A DNA stretch of 25,785 bases from a virus, in the IMG/VR virus record IMGVR_UViG_3300039354_000258, positions 1 through 25,785 of that record; one strand, given 5' to 3'. The position numbers and the translations under genes were made by a program. Shown here one piece after another: positions 10,401-16,884 of the stretch. The first letter of the stretch is position 1. The number at the start of each line of letters is the position of its first letter. The notes under the pieces were generated by a model. The model had not been told where the DNA came from. It saw only the letters and a list, made by a program, of their open reading frames with translations, and did no database searches.

Positions 10401-10632
10401 CCCATATCCAATGCTTATTCTGCCCATTAAATGGATTCGTGAGGCCAGCATCTGTAAACACGTCTACACCTCCCCCTGGTTGTCCCGGAGAAGGGCCCGG
10501 GCCTGAACCTGAATCATTGTAATATATGACTGTTGTAGTTCCGTTAAAAGTGGGATTATTTTGAATCTCAGCTCTTGCTAACGGCAGAGTGTCGTAATAC
10601 GGTGTTCTTAAATTTACTGTTATAGTAGCCAT
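1453..10632 (-). CDS. Giant virion protein: adhesin-like N-half fused to structural C-half
   Basis: A 3059-residue protein. Residues 1-40 are a short head, followed by a Gly/Pro-rich hinge at about 42-55. About 105-370 hold three related beta modules ending in a G-Y-S/N-N-S signature. About 380-480 is a BACON-like domain. About 481-855 holds three cadherin/Ig-like repeats (N-x-A-P starts, DGDGDS and DVDND loops). About 855-1410 is a cysteine-rich region of unknown fold with a CRSC motif near 1409. The second half, from about 1440 (KPLLRTNPKL), is of a different kind: long, acidic/aromatic, with only three cysteines. I associate it with large conserved virion proteins of big myoviruses, but have no specific name. 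The position after baseplate genes and before a fibre fits a tail-tip or long-fibre component. The ATG at 10630-10632 follows a 68-base gap holding a hairpin, with no SD. Internal frames are shadows. Function is inferred. Confidence 0.85.
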   Translation of the reverse strand: MATITVNLRTPYYDTLPLARAEIQNNPTFNGTTTVIYYNDSGSGPGPSPGQPGGGVDVFTDAGLTNPFNGQNKHWIWDGGNNSTWGSPYPWIIQISSNGSVSTLNNGMVTFTPTLAGLNIPGGADGDLVAGTVNSGLTIASYAPTNYSIGNSTYGAFINIPAGYNNSSDGTLNVVIQNVTVTTTTQALPEYNCAAAGPTIPNGNVGDTILATSVNWLQSPSNLDYVITPSIYTYDDNGDGTTTYVITQIEPPTSGYSNSGGDDISCDFTGDIAATTGVTNATTAATNATNATLAEFTCSTETLVIANGVIGEQITAAGFSTNGSATFASITNSNNDLYLDGTYDYTLTVNIPAGYSNSGNTIACTVQVTGGQASASISLNNTDTLVFGPSAGQNLEKEVTMTGATSAFDVNTDITYTANTELSTWLTASTNSFSTAGGDVIFSPSANTGTGTRSIVVMLVHPDDPNETTQTFTIEQTAGNTAPTGDDISKSIPWSASQQTINLDFLDFGAGGWTGNAINDVDNDDLNIIITDIGGLEIEGNQSILIDNSGNPSTNIISNNIPYTLTGGPNTLTAQIQLNTAVGSAGQQTISFEYKVNDGNDDSPEYTASLTITAPLNQAPGVNAIAGSITGATQNAQAPGINLWAFVSDDSDLDENLTYYWSTADGTGDAQFDVGQPKFGQYGNIVYASNGILTYTYTGNTMTPLEPQKSDTFYYKAEDTEGLRSSVAQITITMTAASNTNPIISINGNTNQTSITRTVNQYDTISSASENITANDGDGDSLTWSSVWVPVSGGAQSQQGDLNINENTGVWTYSTGTWDINPNQIVNEGYTIKVVDQYGGEDSYELTITATGVAYISGITASTNWRPTAAQACEDDRSVDVYLDAAETTDITGLAANDSLYTTNVLSADDVAQPSAQQSADSFSWISIQQDIGGEPVIRAAKVAANGDIIQVIDCETSLDNAWPLEINFSNNIDEICAEELEYTVSQTIVYQNVIDTSSSPTTLAAVIAAGGQLFTSQYYANQGEYRNADGYFAPASLCVSPGFYNDGSRKNINNQFIYYEFTTNENGEGVWEDNLTDVDNPVKLFLCPVPIEYVTFNFKAYYSQDNRLAVDAACLAGEDGLTLVNLWARIDARYDDIEGGDFYVDLSTHQKALEYVVKNQILIYTTEATASEVNYDGLWDNTTFIAVDEANGAISDPENGYVPSLRFAIWDNENDSGYLSTENASYTYSWLGVNQTDSTLEYANTNSILGDCNTQFVKPAGNSTYCLGLPGDQCEISDQEKLLESRVNVFYAFYACSAKIEAGKPYYSLYLTDGLHTFASNSTSYIKKLIDVIEPSQNNGVAINIGGDSMLECVTIQHKIFAVNYDDAVNILLSRPEYGDDIRIIEINPVELGFTSGAVIEYREDCRSCLLDEQNFSEFVLDGIDDAEIINRSIPNFDLEKNYELDNLSKPLLRTNPKLSTNAKLVVNSNDNMYIESIDASKELAAVEYKKWSVNKDGKWSYDLAKFFNANKTPSDLIYNVKSRFSDLTVQESFEKQIEEDYHYGTTYNYSKLHNEDFRMLAPIWLDKNIPNNFVIFRVSDPAAILDFDSQSNFNNMDEILKNSELIKTFDLTRESAIGTYIRNHVQSELFPSNPVSANFSENERTNFNGIDLTQGGFTNKGEYLFNDFVRQDQTIINENDLITGGFERNKLACANIINLEFLFDDDGTEDYAVNRYFGLYVNDIDSGYGSLESSTNGLLKFKALNSYINDDAKSAIPPVELITATPTLGYAHISNNFYKISPTFYDTLKSELRVEDSSNTIPAEIKLAAVGRSIDTLVNESAGSDFVKLTINGTPANNDRVAIFPSKEQDYRINFTRFTPGDTFKLGITLVETVGNVDYLLTLQNTVEDTVDVLEGLGIDDNLYWKADGDDIIFYEKKCTLRPLKPSITPNSSTNTTLARIEYTQVPYDLSNNMFFGSDALLAGHFNTTAFSTNGTNDEIAAALTKSINSVDNGFTALTYDGADHLYIKNDVLGYRLMQSGIAVPNDNANDWVTIEGDNELTYEPRNVLRLQLTGNTSEVFKNSKIYFFNGGNSGGKSVLATLDSVADINIGDYLETSSQGVYNQVIDIVDDIERLPLEYKKLVLNKKNTIGSGEVNVFADNLVTLGLFSAFDIHDMNFDFYDTSNSDLKELKYETASEINYEPELDNQSDIYPFGERDNTDYSVAPASYFSGLSGVLEDEITDTFNEDLVESEYDRLNENYLKENSIRSRVVPSINKWVLKDTLTVREQPYYLNANEAFGRSNFASDLSVAGRDRLGMTHEWFYINNLPKHLKENTGTLTSPEYRLNESFSYLNFMEGFEMTPSMFKSIDYDYFDRFFVTEGFETKGDNSYKTFVKTNRQKKYTLVNGGNDTAFADSIFKGLKVIFKSRKEFTSTSPVDFVKSSEFNGYRFSTVLNVKTSEDSNGIEYEVIQNKKFKFVVFFISLRIDDLWADQTLTRKLLYELNHSLVWNNEEGTFKYSDIKVDGHLDLTGANFSDPSADNYLIVNGLTHADGSVPQFLEQINKNEDDDYGSIIVDINTAFGLQKIQLDISNVGGQTEILLARPPQDITNGTEVETTLDNLPGYLQYNAGYVYKGGGINAYKFILESLGAQDMATMLLRNPDNVKYSTIELDGTVALNKFIILLEDGVEIIKEAEINTEVDDDKPESFKLSSGNIGFNLGLTRTYYPFLIRHNGGYTIDTTPVVTFTDVYAHMKTNTLQNTSNIFELELEEQMYKHSLTSTEDIQLAKDYYKRYNRCGVAFNLGFIYDGGTHDSQWGYIRNHFYRKVNEFKSSGVIKLSVSSDKPPLYPLIGEVAIDKKDVHVFKSSWDKNYYTRALSGGLAELVPGTFETKEERSYLASTIMKIKDSYTMLNFDVTRVRTEEELDDILANSTNTTDVVQFEDKNRVVLDFYIDFTINKKLSADGVLDTITKYVLAANSADDKTILTDDAQLYIGKNLVSVFGISQIKLYTQRIKGKGSQVESVDSVDALDDNNYINDQNFVFSSHEQKPLNFRLIYNKRLGYSYRIRPMVKITS
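9520..10312 (-). repeat. Three tandem beta modules in the giant adhesin
   Basis: Protein-level repeats of about 80-90 residues lie at roughly 10312-10089, 10073-9815 and 9757-9520. Modules 2 and 3 open with L-x-E-Y/F-x-C, then I-x-N-G-x-x-G-x-x-I-x-A, and close with G-Y-S-N-S-G followed by I-x-C. Module 1 keeps the INIPAGYNNS signature but lacks both cysteines. The paired cysteines in modules 2 and 3 could form a disulfide outside the cell. DNA identity between copies is low by eye, so the duplication is old or under diversifying selection. Confidence 0.7.
9754..9800 (-). repeat. Short 9-bp tandem repeat encoding an Ala/Thr/Asn linker
   Basis: The plus strand shows GCGTTAGTT at 9761-9769 and 9770-9778, a degenerate copy at 9779-9787, and another exact copy at 9791-9799. 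On the coding strand this gives an alternating Asn-Ala-Thr linker between modules 2 and 3 of the giant protein. A similar but diverged linker sits before the BACON-like domain of the downstream fibre (about 430-485). Such repeats can change length by slippage. Confidence 0.75.
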
Positions 10633-10653
10633 TAATTATTCATATCTATTTTC

Positions 10654-10671
10654 TAGAGGATGTCTCCTCTA
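10654..10671 (-). repeat. Perfect 7-bp inverted repeat in the widest gene gap
   Basis: TAGAGGA, loop TGTC, TCCTCTA on the plus strand; the coding-strand RNA would form a 7-bp stem with a GACA loop. It lies 21 bases before the ATG of the giant gene. No U-tract follows on the coding strand, so it is a poor intrinsic terminator. It could be an RNA-processing site, a 5'-end stabiliser or a translational control element. The inverted repeat is certain; the function is a guess. Confidence 0.75.
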
Positions 10672-10679
10672 TTATATAT
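10671..10679 (-). promoter_or_regulatory. Candidate late promoter-like motif ATATATAAT
   Basis: The coding-strand 9-mer ATATATAAT sits 38 bases before the giant-gene ATG and directly abuts the hairpin. The same 9-mer occurs upstream of the S1-domain gene, with near matches in two other gaps. T4-type late promoters are a lone AT-rich -10-like element (TATAAATA), so this is plausible. AT-rich spacers produce such words by chance. Confidence 0.3.
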
Positions 10680-10700
10680 TCACCTTATTCAGGCTATATA

Positions 10701-13700
10701 TTATCTAAATAACTTGGCAGCCTTAATAGAGTTTAAATTTCTACCTTTAGGACCGTACTTCGCGAATACTTCTAAATCAAACGAGAACTGCTCACCAAAC
10801 TTGTCAAAAATATCTAAACCTATTTTCTTAGTATAAGTTAAGTTGTTATACGCAAGTCTAGCAAATCCACCAACTCTACCAGTATCAATAGAATCTTCGT
10901 TACCAAAGTAATCTGTCATTCTAAATTGGAATACTATATCTACTGAAATAGCGTTAGATTCATTATCTTTTTTAGCTTTAACTACCCTAGAAGATCTTTT
11001 AGTTTCACCTCCTACTTTTAGTGTATCAGCATTTACTGGAGACATAAATAAGAATGCTCCGCATGATTTACCACCTAACATATACTGGTCATTCGCTTCA
11101 AACGACATTTTCATAGGCCTCTCTTGTGAGGTTTGTGAATATAAGTTATCACCTTGGTGGTACGCTAATTGTTGTTTAGCTTGAGTTTGATTATCTGTAT
11201 CAGCACTTGAACCAAATATACTAAATAAAGTAGCTCCTGTCGCTAATGTTGCTGTTTTAGGCATTGAGAATATCATAGAATCCACAACAGTACTAATATT
11301 AAACGCATTACTTTCTAATGCAGCTGACCAAATATTAGCTAAATTAGGGTGATCTTTATGAACAAATAATCCAGAATTGTATTGAGTTATATTTACAGAA
11401 CTAATAGGAGATACATTAATTTGAGATTTACTCCACTCTTGTCCTGATGCATAGCTAACAAATGAACCAGACCATATAAAGTTATTATTACTATCTGACA
11501 CGGCTGTAGGATTTGGCCATTCTCCAGACCCAGCTCCAGAACCGTATGTTGCTAATTTATGTTCATAATCCGATATTTCGGGCGAAACTACAGCGTCTCC
11601 AACTGGTTTAGTAATATAATGTGGGTTTTGATTTGCAATATCCATATATCTACTATAGATAAATTGGCCTCTTCTTTGCGCCGATTGATATGGAGCCTCT
11701 GAAGTTAAATCAAAATTAGCAGTGTTTATATTCTGGTATTGAATAGGTACTAAATCATAATTACCCTCTTCTTGATAATAAGTATCTCTTTCAACTTTTG
11801 TATCTACAGAAGTAATTCCTGATCCAGATTCATTAGCAATACCAAATCCTTTTGCGTTTGCTTCGGTATTTACATTAATAGATCTATATACCGGTTTTGT
11901 TCTATCACCAATTAATCTAGAAACTAATTCTAATTTAGTAGATTTACTATTTTCTAATTGTAGTTTAAACGTTTTAGTAACAATATGTCCTTTTCTTACC
12001 GTTAAATCAGCAACCTCATCGACATAATACCCTGCAAATAACTGAGTTGTAGTGTCTTTATTAATATTAGTAACCGATCCATCTTCTGAAACAACCTTAA
12101 CCATAAGTTCTCCAACTTCAGCATCAACAGTTCCTTTAAGTCCAGCTATCTGAGCTTCAAGTTCTGCTATTTTGTCATAGACAGAAATTGGCTTTTGTTC
12201 TGGAGATAAGAATCCTGATGCGATATTAGTTGCAACGTGAGCATAATAATTTTCATTAGCAGTAAATGAATCACTAACGTGAGTAAATACTCCTTGTCCA
12301 GTTAATTCTTCAGTAATTTGTACTTTTGCTAATTCAGCAGTATTTACTTGAACTACTGCAGCAACATCCGTTGTATCAATTTCTTCTTCCGGGAAATTAA
12401 TTGTAACTGGCTCTGACCAATCAGAGATTATTGGATTAGCAGGGAATCCAGCCTCAGAAACAGATTTAACTCTAATTTCTACTAGTTCTCCTTGATTAAT
12501 TGAAATATCTAATTGGTTAAAGTTGATCTCTTGACCATCTTCAATTTTACTAGCTTGCCATGTAAACTTCTTTTCGATAGTTCCATCGCTATTAATAGTT
12601 TTAGCTCTTTGTCTAACTTTACCACTATATTCATTCCAGTTTGAAAAGATAGCAGATTGTTCTCTACCATCAACTGTAAACTTAAGTTGTGCAGCCTCTG
12701 CAGCTTTACCTGAAGTTGATAAGTATCTATATTGTACAATAAATCGTACAACCTCTTGATCTAATGTATCAGCAACTTGTTTTGCAGCAGGTACTTTCCA
12801 GAAACCTCTAACTCTATATTTAGGGTTAATATTTTGTGCGTTTGACGAAGATGATAAGGCTTGTATTTGAGTTACAATAGAGTTATATAATTTTGCTTCA
12901 GAAGATCTTTCTTCAATTAGTGCAATTAACTCATTCTTATCTTTGTCCTTTTGTACTTGAGATGCATACTTAGTACTAGCAATAACAGATCTCTTCTTAG
13001 TGATAGTATCATCTAGTTTTTTAATAGCCTCTTGTACAGATATTTTATCAGCAGATAATTTCTTAATTTTATCAGCAGCATCATTTTCAGTTAAATGCTT
13101 ATTGATTTGAATTACTTTAAAATTTTGACCATCTAATTCCGGAGCATCTGGTGTAACACCAACCGTTGCCGGAGGAATATTGTCTTCTTTAATAGATGTA
13201 ATAAATTTACCGAAATCTGCTACATTATCTTTATAGAAAGAAGATAGTAAAATAATACTACCGTCTTCTTGTAATACTTCTAAATCGTTTGAATAGAATC
13301 CAACACCTGGAGACCATTTCTCAGCTAAGATCTTTGACTGCGGATCGATTGCTTTCACAAACATTAATATTCTTTCATCAAATCCAACTGGAACATCAAT
13401 ATTTAAATTGTTATCTTCAGATTTATAGATTGATAAAGTACTTCCGCCAATTTTAATAGCCTCATACCCTTCAACTAATCTAAGCTCAACCTGTCTAGTT
13501 GAAGAATCCAGCTTGTCAATTACATATCTAGTATTTTTAGAACCGCCAGCGACCATTAACTCGTCTCCTATGCGTAGTAATTCAGTCTGGTCTAGATCTT
13601 TATTGTTATCTGAGTAAGTTAAACTATCTAATGTATATAATTTAATAGCCTGTTTTACAGTTACACCATTCTCAACAACTTCTCTTTTAGAATTAGAAAT

Positions 13701-14348
13701 TGATAGAACATCAAACTTTCCAGTATATTGTGTAGTTCTGTAAGGCATATCTCTCATCTCTTCGTCAAGAATATATGCTATATTATTATTGACAATATCT
13801 CTAATTGCCGTTAAGTAATCGATGCCATCTTGGTTTCTGTAATTCTCGTTAAAGAAATCTACAGCAACTTGATTTGTTCCATCGAATAAAATTCTTTTAA
13901 CAAGAATCCTTTCTGTATCATTTGGTATTTGACCGCTTACATCTACCGAAGTAGTTAACATTGGGTTTAAGAAATCCTCTGCAAAATAGTTTGCTTTAGA
14001 TACAAATGCAGTTGGTCTAGCTAAGATAGTAATATCATTAGCAGGAGTCTTTAATGCCGTTGTAATAATGTTTTGAAAAGTACCATCTGGTAACTTAACC
14101 TTAGTACTACCTTTTCCTAATCCAGCCAATGCTTTAAGATTATTATCTAACCTTAATAGTTCTTGCTTCATATACCCAAACCCAGGTACAGATACAATTT
14201 TAGTACCTTCGTCTGTCAGTATTTCTAATGGAATAGATTTCGCATTAGTGGTTACTGCTTCGTTGATTCTTTCAAATGTTTTTAGAGAATTAGTATTAAT
14301 TTCTAAAAGCTTCTTTAAGGAATTAGATATGGAATTGTTAGTGTTCAT
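10701..14348 (-). CDS. Large baseplate/tail structural protein with coiled coils and FN3-like part
   Basis: A 1215-residue protein I cannot assign to a named T4 gene. The N-terminus (1-60) is polar and helical. About 60-400 is mixed alpha/beta and ends in a segment referring to a KWSPGVGFYS motif. About 419-496 is a Lys/Glu-rich coiled coil (KKLDDTITKKRS). About 506-655 looks fibronectin-III-like, with V-R-F-I-V-Q-Y-R-Y, E-I-R-V-K-S-V-S-E-A-G and W-S-E-P-V strands. A second short coiled coil spans about 713-752 (KIAELEAQIAGLKG). The C-terminal 350 residues are beta-rich and end in a basic tail. It starts one base after the stop of the 646-residue gene (TAA-T-ATG), implying translational coupling. 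Its place after the wedge genes suggests a gp10-like baseplate periphery or fibre-attachment role; this is positional inference only. Confidence 0.85.
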   Translation of the reverse strand: MNTNNSISNSLKKLLEINTNSLKTFERINEAVTTNAKSIPLEILTDEGTKIVSVPGFGYMKQELLRLDNNLKALAGLGKGSTKVKLPDGTFQNIITTALKTPANDITILARPTAFVSKANYFAEDFLNPMLTTSVDVSGQIPNDTERILVKRILFDGTNQVAVDFFNENYRNQDGIDYLTAIRDIVNNNIAYILDEEMRDMPYRTTQYTGKFDVLSISNSKREVVENGVTVKQAIKLYTLDSLTYSDNNKDLDQTELLRIGDELMVAGGSKNTRYVIDKLDSSTRQVELRLVEGYEAIKIGGSTLSIYKSEDNNLNIDVPVGFDERILMFVKAIDPQSKILAEKWSPGVGFYSNDLEVLQEDGSIILLSSFYKDNVADFGKFITSIKEDNIPPATVGVTPDAPELDGQNFKVIQINKHLTENDAADKIKKLSADKISVQEAIKKLDDTITKKRSVIASTKYASQVQKDKDKNELIALIEERSSEAKLYNSIVTQIQALSSSSNAQNINPKYRVRGFWKVPAAKQVADTLDQEVVRFIVQYRYLSTSGKAAEAAQLKFTVDGREQSAIFSNWNEYSGKVRQRAKTINSDGTIEKKFTWQASKIEDGQEINFNQLDISINQGELVEIRVKSVSEAGFPANPIISDWSEPVTINFPEEEIDTTDVAAVVQVNTAELAKVQITEELTGQGVFTHVSDSFTANENYYAHVATNIASGFLSPEQKPISVYDKIAELEAQIAGLKGTVDAEVGELMVKVVSEDGSVTNINKDTTTQLFAGYYVDEVADLTVRKGHIVTKTFKLQLENSKSTKLELVSRLIGDRTKPVYRSINVNTEANAKGFGIANESGSGITSVDTKVERDTYYQEEGNYDLVPIQYQNINTANFDLTSEAPYQSAQRRGQFIYSRYMDIANQNPHYITKPVGDAVVSPEISDYEHKLATYGSGAGSGEWPNPTAVSDSNNNFIWSGSFVSYASGQEWSKSQINVSPISSVNITQYNSGLFVHKDHPNLANIWSAALESNAFNISTVVDSMIFSMPKTATLATGATLFSIFGSSADTDNQTQAKQQLAYHQGDNLYSQTSQERPMKMSFEANDQYMLGGKSCGAFLFMSPVNADTLKVGGETKRSSRVVKAKKDNESNAISVDIVFQFRMTDYFGNEDSIDTGRVGGFARLAYNNLTYTKKIGLDIFDKFGEQFSFDLEVFAKYGPKGRNLNSIKAAKLFR

Positions 14349-14349
14349 A

Positions 14350-16290
14350 TTATCTTAAAATATCTACTTCAAATACATAGTTGATTGGATCTATACAAAC
14401 CAACTCAATGTAAGGTTTAGTCGTTATTAACTGTGATGGGTCGATGTCAGCGATATTTATCCAACCTCCAGATTTATTAGTTAAAACCTTTATGTTGTTA
14501 CCGTTTACATCAATAGTATCTATCGCTATTTTAAATACTTGACCTTTCTTCCATCCGTTGGTAGAATCATCAATGTATATATCTAGGCTACTATTCAGCG
14601 ACTCGCTGTTTAATACGTTATTCAGACTTAATCTATTAGTATAAAGATTTAACTTTGCCCATACACCGTATTGATTAGCTGCTGAATTATCAAATAAGTT
14701 AGTTGATGTTAAAGCTCCGGTTGTAATACCTGATGCAATATCCCATTTAAATAAATCGGAAACTACATAGCCCTCAACTTCATTATTAACTTTAATTTTA
14801 CCAGCTACTGACTTATCAACAGTGGTTCCTTTACCTGCAAATATTACATCTGTATTATATTGTAATTCTACTGGAATTGTTCCATCTATTAATTGATTAA
14901 TCTTTCCATGTGCATTATTAATTAAAGTTAATAGTGCATCTGAATCTTGTAACTGTAATGAAGATGCTGTAAAGTCATCTTCTAATTCTTTTATTCTTGT
15001 TTCTAGTTGAGCTGCTTGAGCCGTTCCTAAAATTATATTTTCTAAAGTAGTTAATCTCTCAGCAATTGCTCCATATCTATTGTTAGCTTGTAATAGTAGA
15101 TCAGTTGCATTCTCAAGTGCTGTAGTGGTGTCCATGAATAAATCCATAGAGAATGTAGTGAAATCATTTACACTAGTCTCAACACCTACGTTATCAAGAG
15201 ATGAATTAAATTTAAGATTTAACTTTAAAGAATACGCATTACCATTTAAGCCTGTTACTTCATTAGGCTTAAATTTAATTTGTTCATGAATCTTAGATCC
15301 AGGACCATAAGAATCTGTAATATCATCTAGGATTAAGATACCATATAAGTTTGTAGATCTATTAGCAGGTACAGAAGAGCTATATAAATCATAATATACT
15401 AAAACGGCATTAAATCTAAACTGTTGTCCAGTTTTTGCATAATCCAATAATGACTTAACATCTGGATTATTTTGGATCTGCTCATAAGAGGCAGTATCGA
15501 AATCAATTTGTACAGAATTTGTAGCATTTGTTTGTACATCATAATACGGACCTGAATTAAGAGTCCACTGATCTACAATTGGCAATAAGTCAATATTAGG
15601 ATCTGGGTGTGTTTGTCCCTCTCTACCTTCTACATTTACAGCATTTACATCACTAGGATATAATTTAGTTGCTGTTGTGTTATAGTCAGTGGGCTTAAAC
15701 AATACTTGAGGAGTAAAACCTACCGATGTTGGTACGTTAATATAAACTTCATGATAAGTATTTCCCTGATATGCAACGTCATTCTCTGCGTCGATGCTAC
15801 CTAAATACTTTACTACTCTCTCATAGTTTGCTCCACCTAAAATCGCATTGTCATTCTCAGCATAATCACCAGTCGAAGATTCGTTAGAATCTGAGGGTCT
15901 AAAATCAATTGCTCCTAAAGAAGATAACCATTTAAAAAAGATCTTCTCTGCATCTGATTGCAGTAAGATCGGATCATAGTCATCATCATTTAAAAGAAGT
16001 TCTTCTAAATTTAATGCATAATTTTGGAATGTCTGTGCGAAATCCACATTCGGCATATTAGCTCCAACATACGATTGCCCGGATGCTTGCTTTAGATTTA
16101 ATTTAAAATCAATTGCGTTTGCGCCATTTTGAGATTGTGTGAAATCAGGTAAATCTAGTAAAGCGTATTTACTAAATTCAAAATTGATGTCAGCACTATT
16201 AAATGCTCTGGTAATATCTCTTGCCGATGAAGCAAATGCATACATCGTGCCGCCTTGCGGTTGTGGTATTCTAACTAACGGAGTTGCCAT
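14350..16290 (-). CDS. Virion structural protein with central coiled coil
   Basis: 646 residues, not recognised as a named family. The N-terminal 1-130 contains Asp/Asn-rich segments and a short helical stretch. About 150-385 is beta-rich, with an LYGILILDDITDSYGPGS segment that resembles strand-turn patterns of baseplate wedge proteins. About 393-453 is a coiled coil (heptads through ERLTTLENIILG and ETRIKELEDDF), and the C-terminal 190 residues are again beta-rich. A trimeric fibre or wedge-periphery subunit, in the position where T4 carries gp8-gp10, is the best guess. It starts 23 bases after the small fibre-like gene and its stop is one base from the next ATG. No SD sequence is seen. The reading frame is secure; the role is positional inference. 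Confidence 0.83.
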   Translation of the reverse strand: MATPLVRIPQPQGGTMYAFASSARDITRAFNSADINFEFSKYALLDLPDFTQSQNGANAIDFKLNLKQASGQSYVGANMPNVDFAQTFQNYALNLEELLLNDDDYDPILLQSDAEKIFFKWLSSLGAIDFRPSDSNESSTGDYAENDNAILGGANYERVVKYLGSIDAENDVAYQGNTYHEVYINVPTSVGFTPQVLFKPTDYNTTATKLYPSDVNAVNVEGREGQTHPDPNIDLLPIVDQWTLNSGPYYDVQTNATNSVQIDFDTASYEQIQNNPDVKSLLDYAKTGQQFRFNAVLVYYDLYSSSVPANRSTNLYGILILDDITDSYGPGSKIHEQIKFKPNEVTGLNGNAYSLKLNLKFNSSLDNVGVETSVNDFTTFSMDLFMDTTTALENATDLLLQANNRYGAIAERLTTLENIILGTAQAAQLETRIKELEDDFTASSLQLQDSDALLTLINNAHGKINQLIDGTIPVELQYNTDVIFAGKGTTVDKSVAGKIKVNNEVEGYVVSDLFKWDIASGITTGALTSTNLFDNSAANQYGVWAKLNLYTNRLSLNNVLNSESLNSSLDIYIDDSTNGWKKGQVFKIAIDTIDVNGNNIKVLTNKSGGWINIADIDPSQLITTKPYIELVCIDPINYVFEVDILR

Positions 16291-16313
16291 CTACAGTTTC
16301 GGTTTTGTTTAAT

Positions 16314-16877
16314 TTATACTATCGTTGCTTTGTGAGAAGCTACTACATACCACTTAGTGTTAAAACATCTAAGTGTTATAGTTGAGTTAACTGCGTCCAA
16401 TATAATACTCGTTGCTTGTAAAGCAGCTCCAGTATTTGCACCTAAAGATATACTTGCTGATGCTACACTTATTAATGTTACTTCTTGTCCATCGACTCCT
16501 ACAGGAATCACGAAGTTACCATCAATAAAGTATGTACCTTTATCTAAACTAGACGGTGCTAAATTAGTAGTTGCACTAGTTGCAGTACCAACGACACCTG
16601 ACTTGATAATTGAACCACCAAGGTTAATCGAGCTAGAGAAGGTTGCAGCAGTAGAAACAGTTGCACCAGATGTGTTTACAACAAATAATGTTGTTCCATC
16701 TACTATGCTTAGTTGTTGTGATGTAGCAGATGTTAAACCACTCATGACACCAGTCACCGGGTTTAAAAGAGCTGTTACACTTGCTAATTCGTCATTCAAT
16801 AATTCGAAATTACTATTAATAGTTGGTCTCGAAGAAGATACCGAATCTGTACCTAAAATTTCAGTAATGTTTGCCAT
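16314..16877 (-). CDS. Small fibre-like structural protein
   Basis: 187 residues. The first 40 form a docking-like head (NITEILGTDS, then INSNFELL) that resembles the N-terminus of the collagen-repeat fibre. The middle is Ser/Thr/Gly/Ala-rich beta sequence. The C-terminus (about 105-187) is a compact beta domain with VDGQEVTL and FNTKWYVVASH, a pattern often seen at the tips of phage fibres. It is shorter than T4 gp9 (288 residues), which also has an N-terminal coil and beta C-terminus; its position between the gp7-like and 646-residue genes would suit a gp9-like adaptor or short fibre. A 180-codon plus-strand frame covers the same DNA (16357-16899), but operon spacing (7-base gap upstream, ATG start, TAA stop) favours the minus-strand gene. 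Confidence 0.8.
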   Translation of the reverse strand: MANITEILGTDSVSSSRPTINSNFELLNDELASVTALLNPVTGVMSGLTSATSQQLSIVDGTTLFVVNTSGATVSTAATFSSSINLGGSIIKSGVVGTATSATTNLAPSSLDKGTYFIDGNFVIPVGVDGQEVTLISVASASISLGANTGAALQATSIILDAVNSTITLRCFNTKWYVVASHKATIV

Positions 16878-16884
16878 TTTATAT

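Noticed and set aside
10631-10642. Three-codon leader frame (ATG AAT AAT TAA) overlapping the giant-gene ATG
   Set aside because: Too short, no SD at usable spacing; likely chance in AT-rich DNA.
10654-10671. Intrinsic terminator
   Set aside because: The stem is short and is not followed by a run of U on the coding strand.
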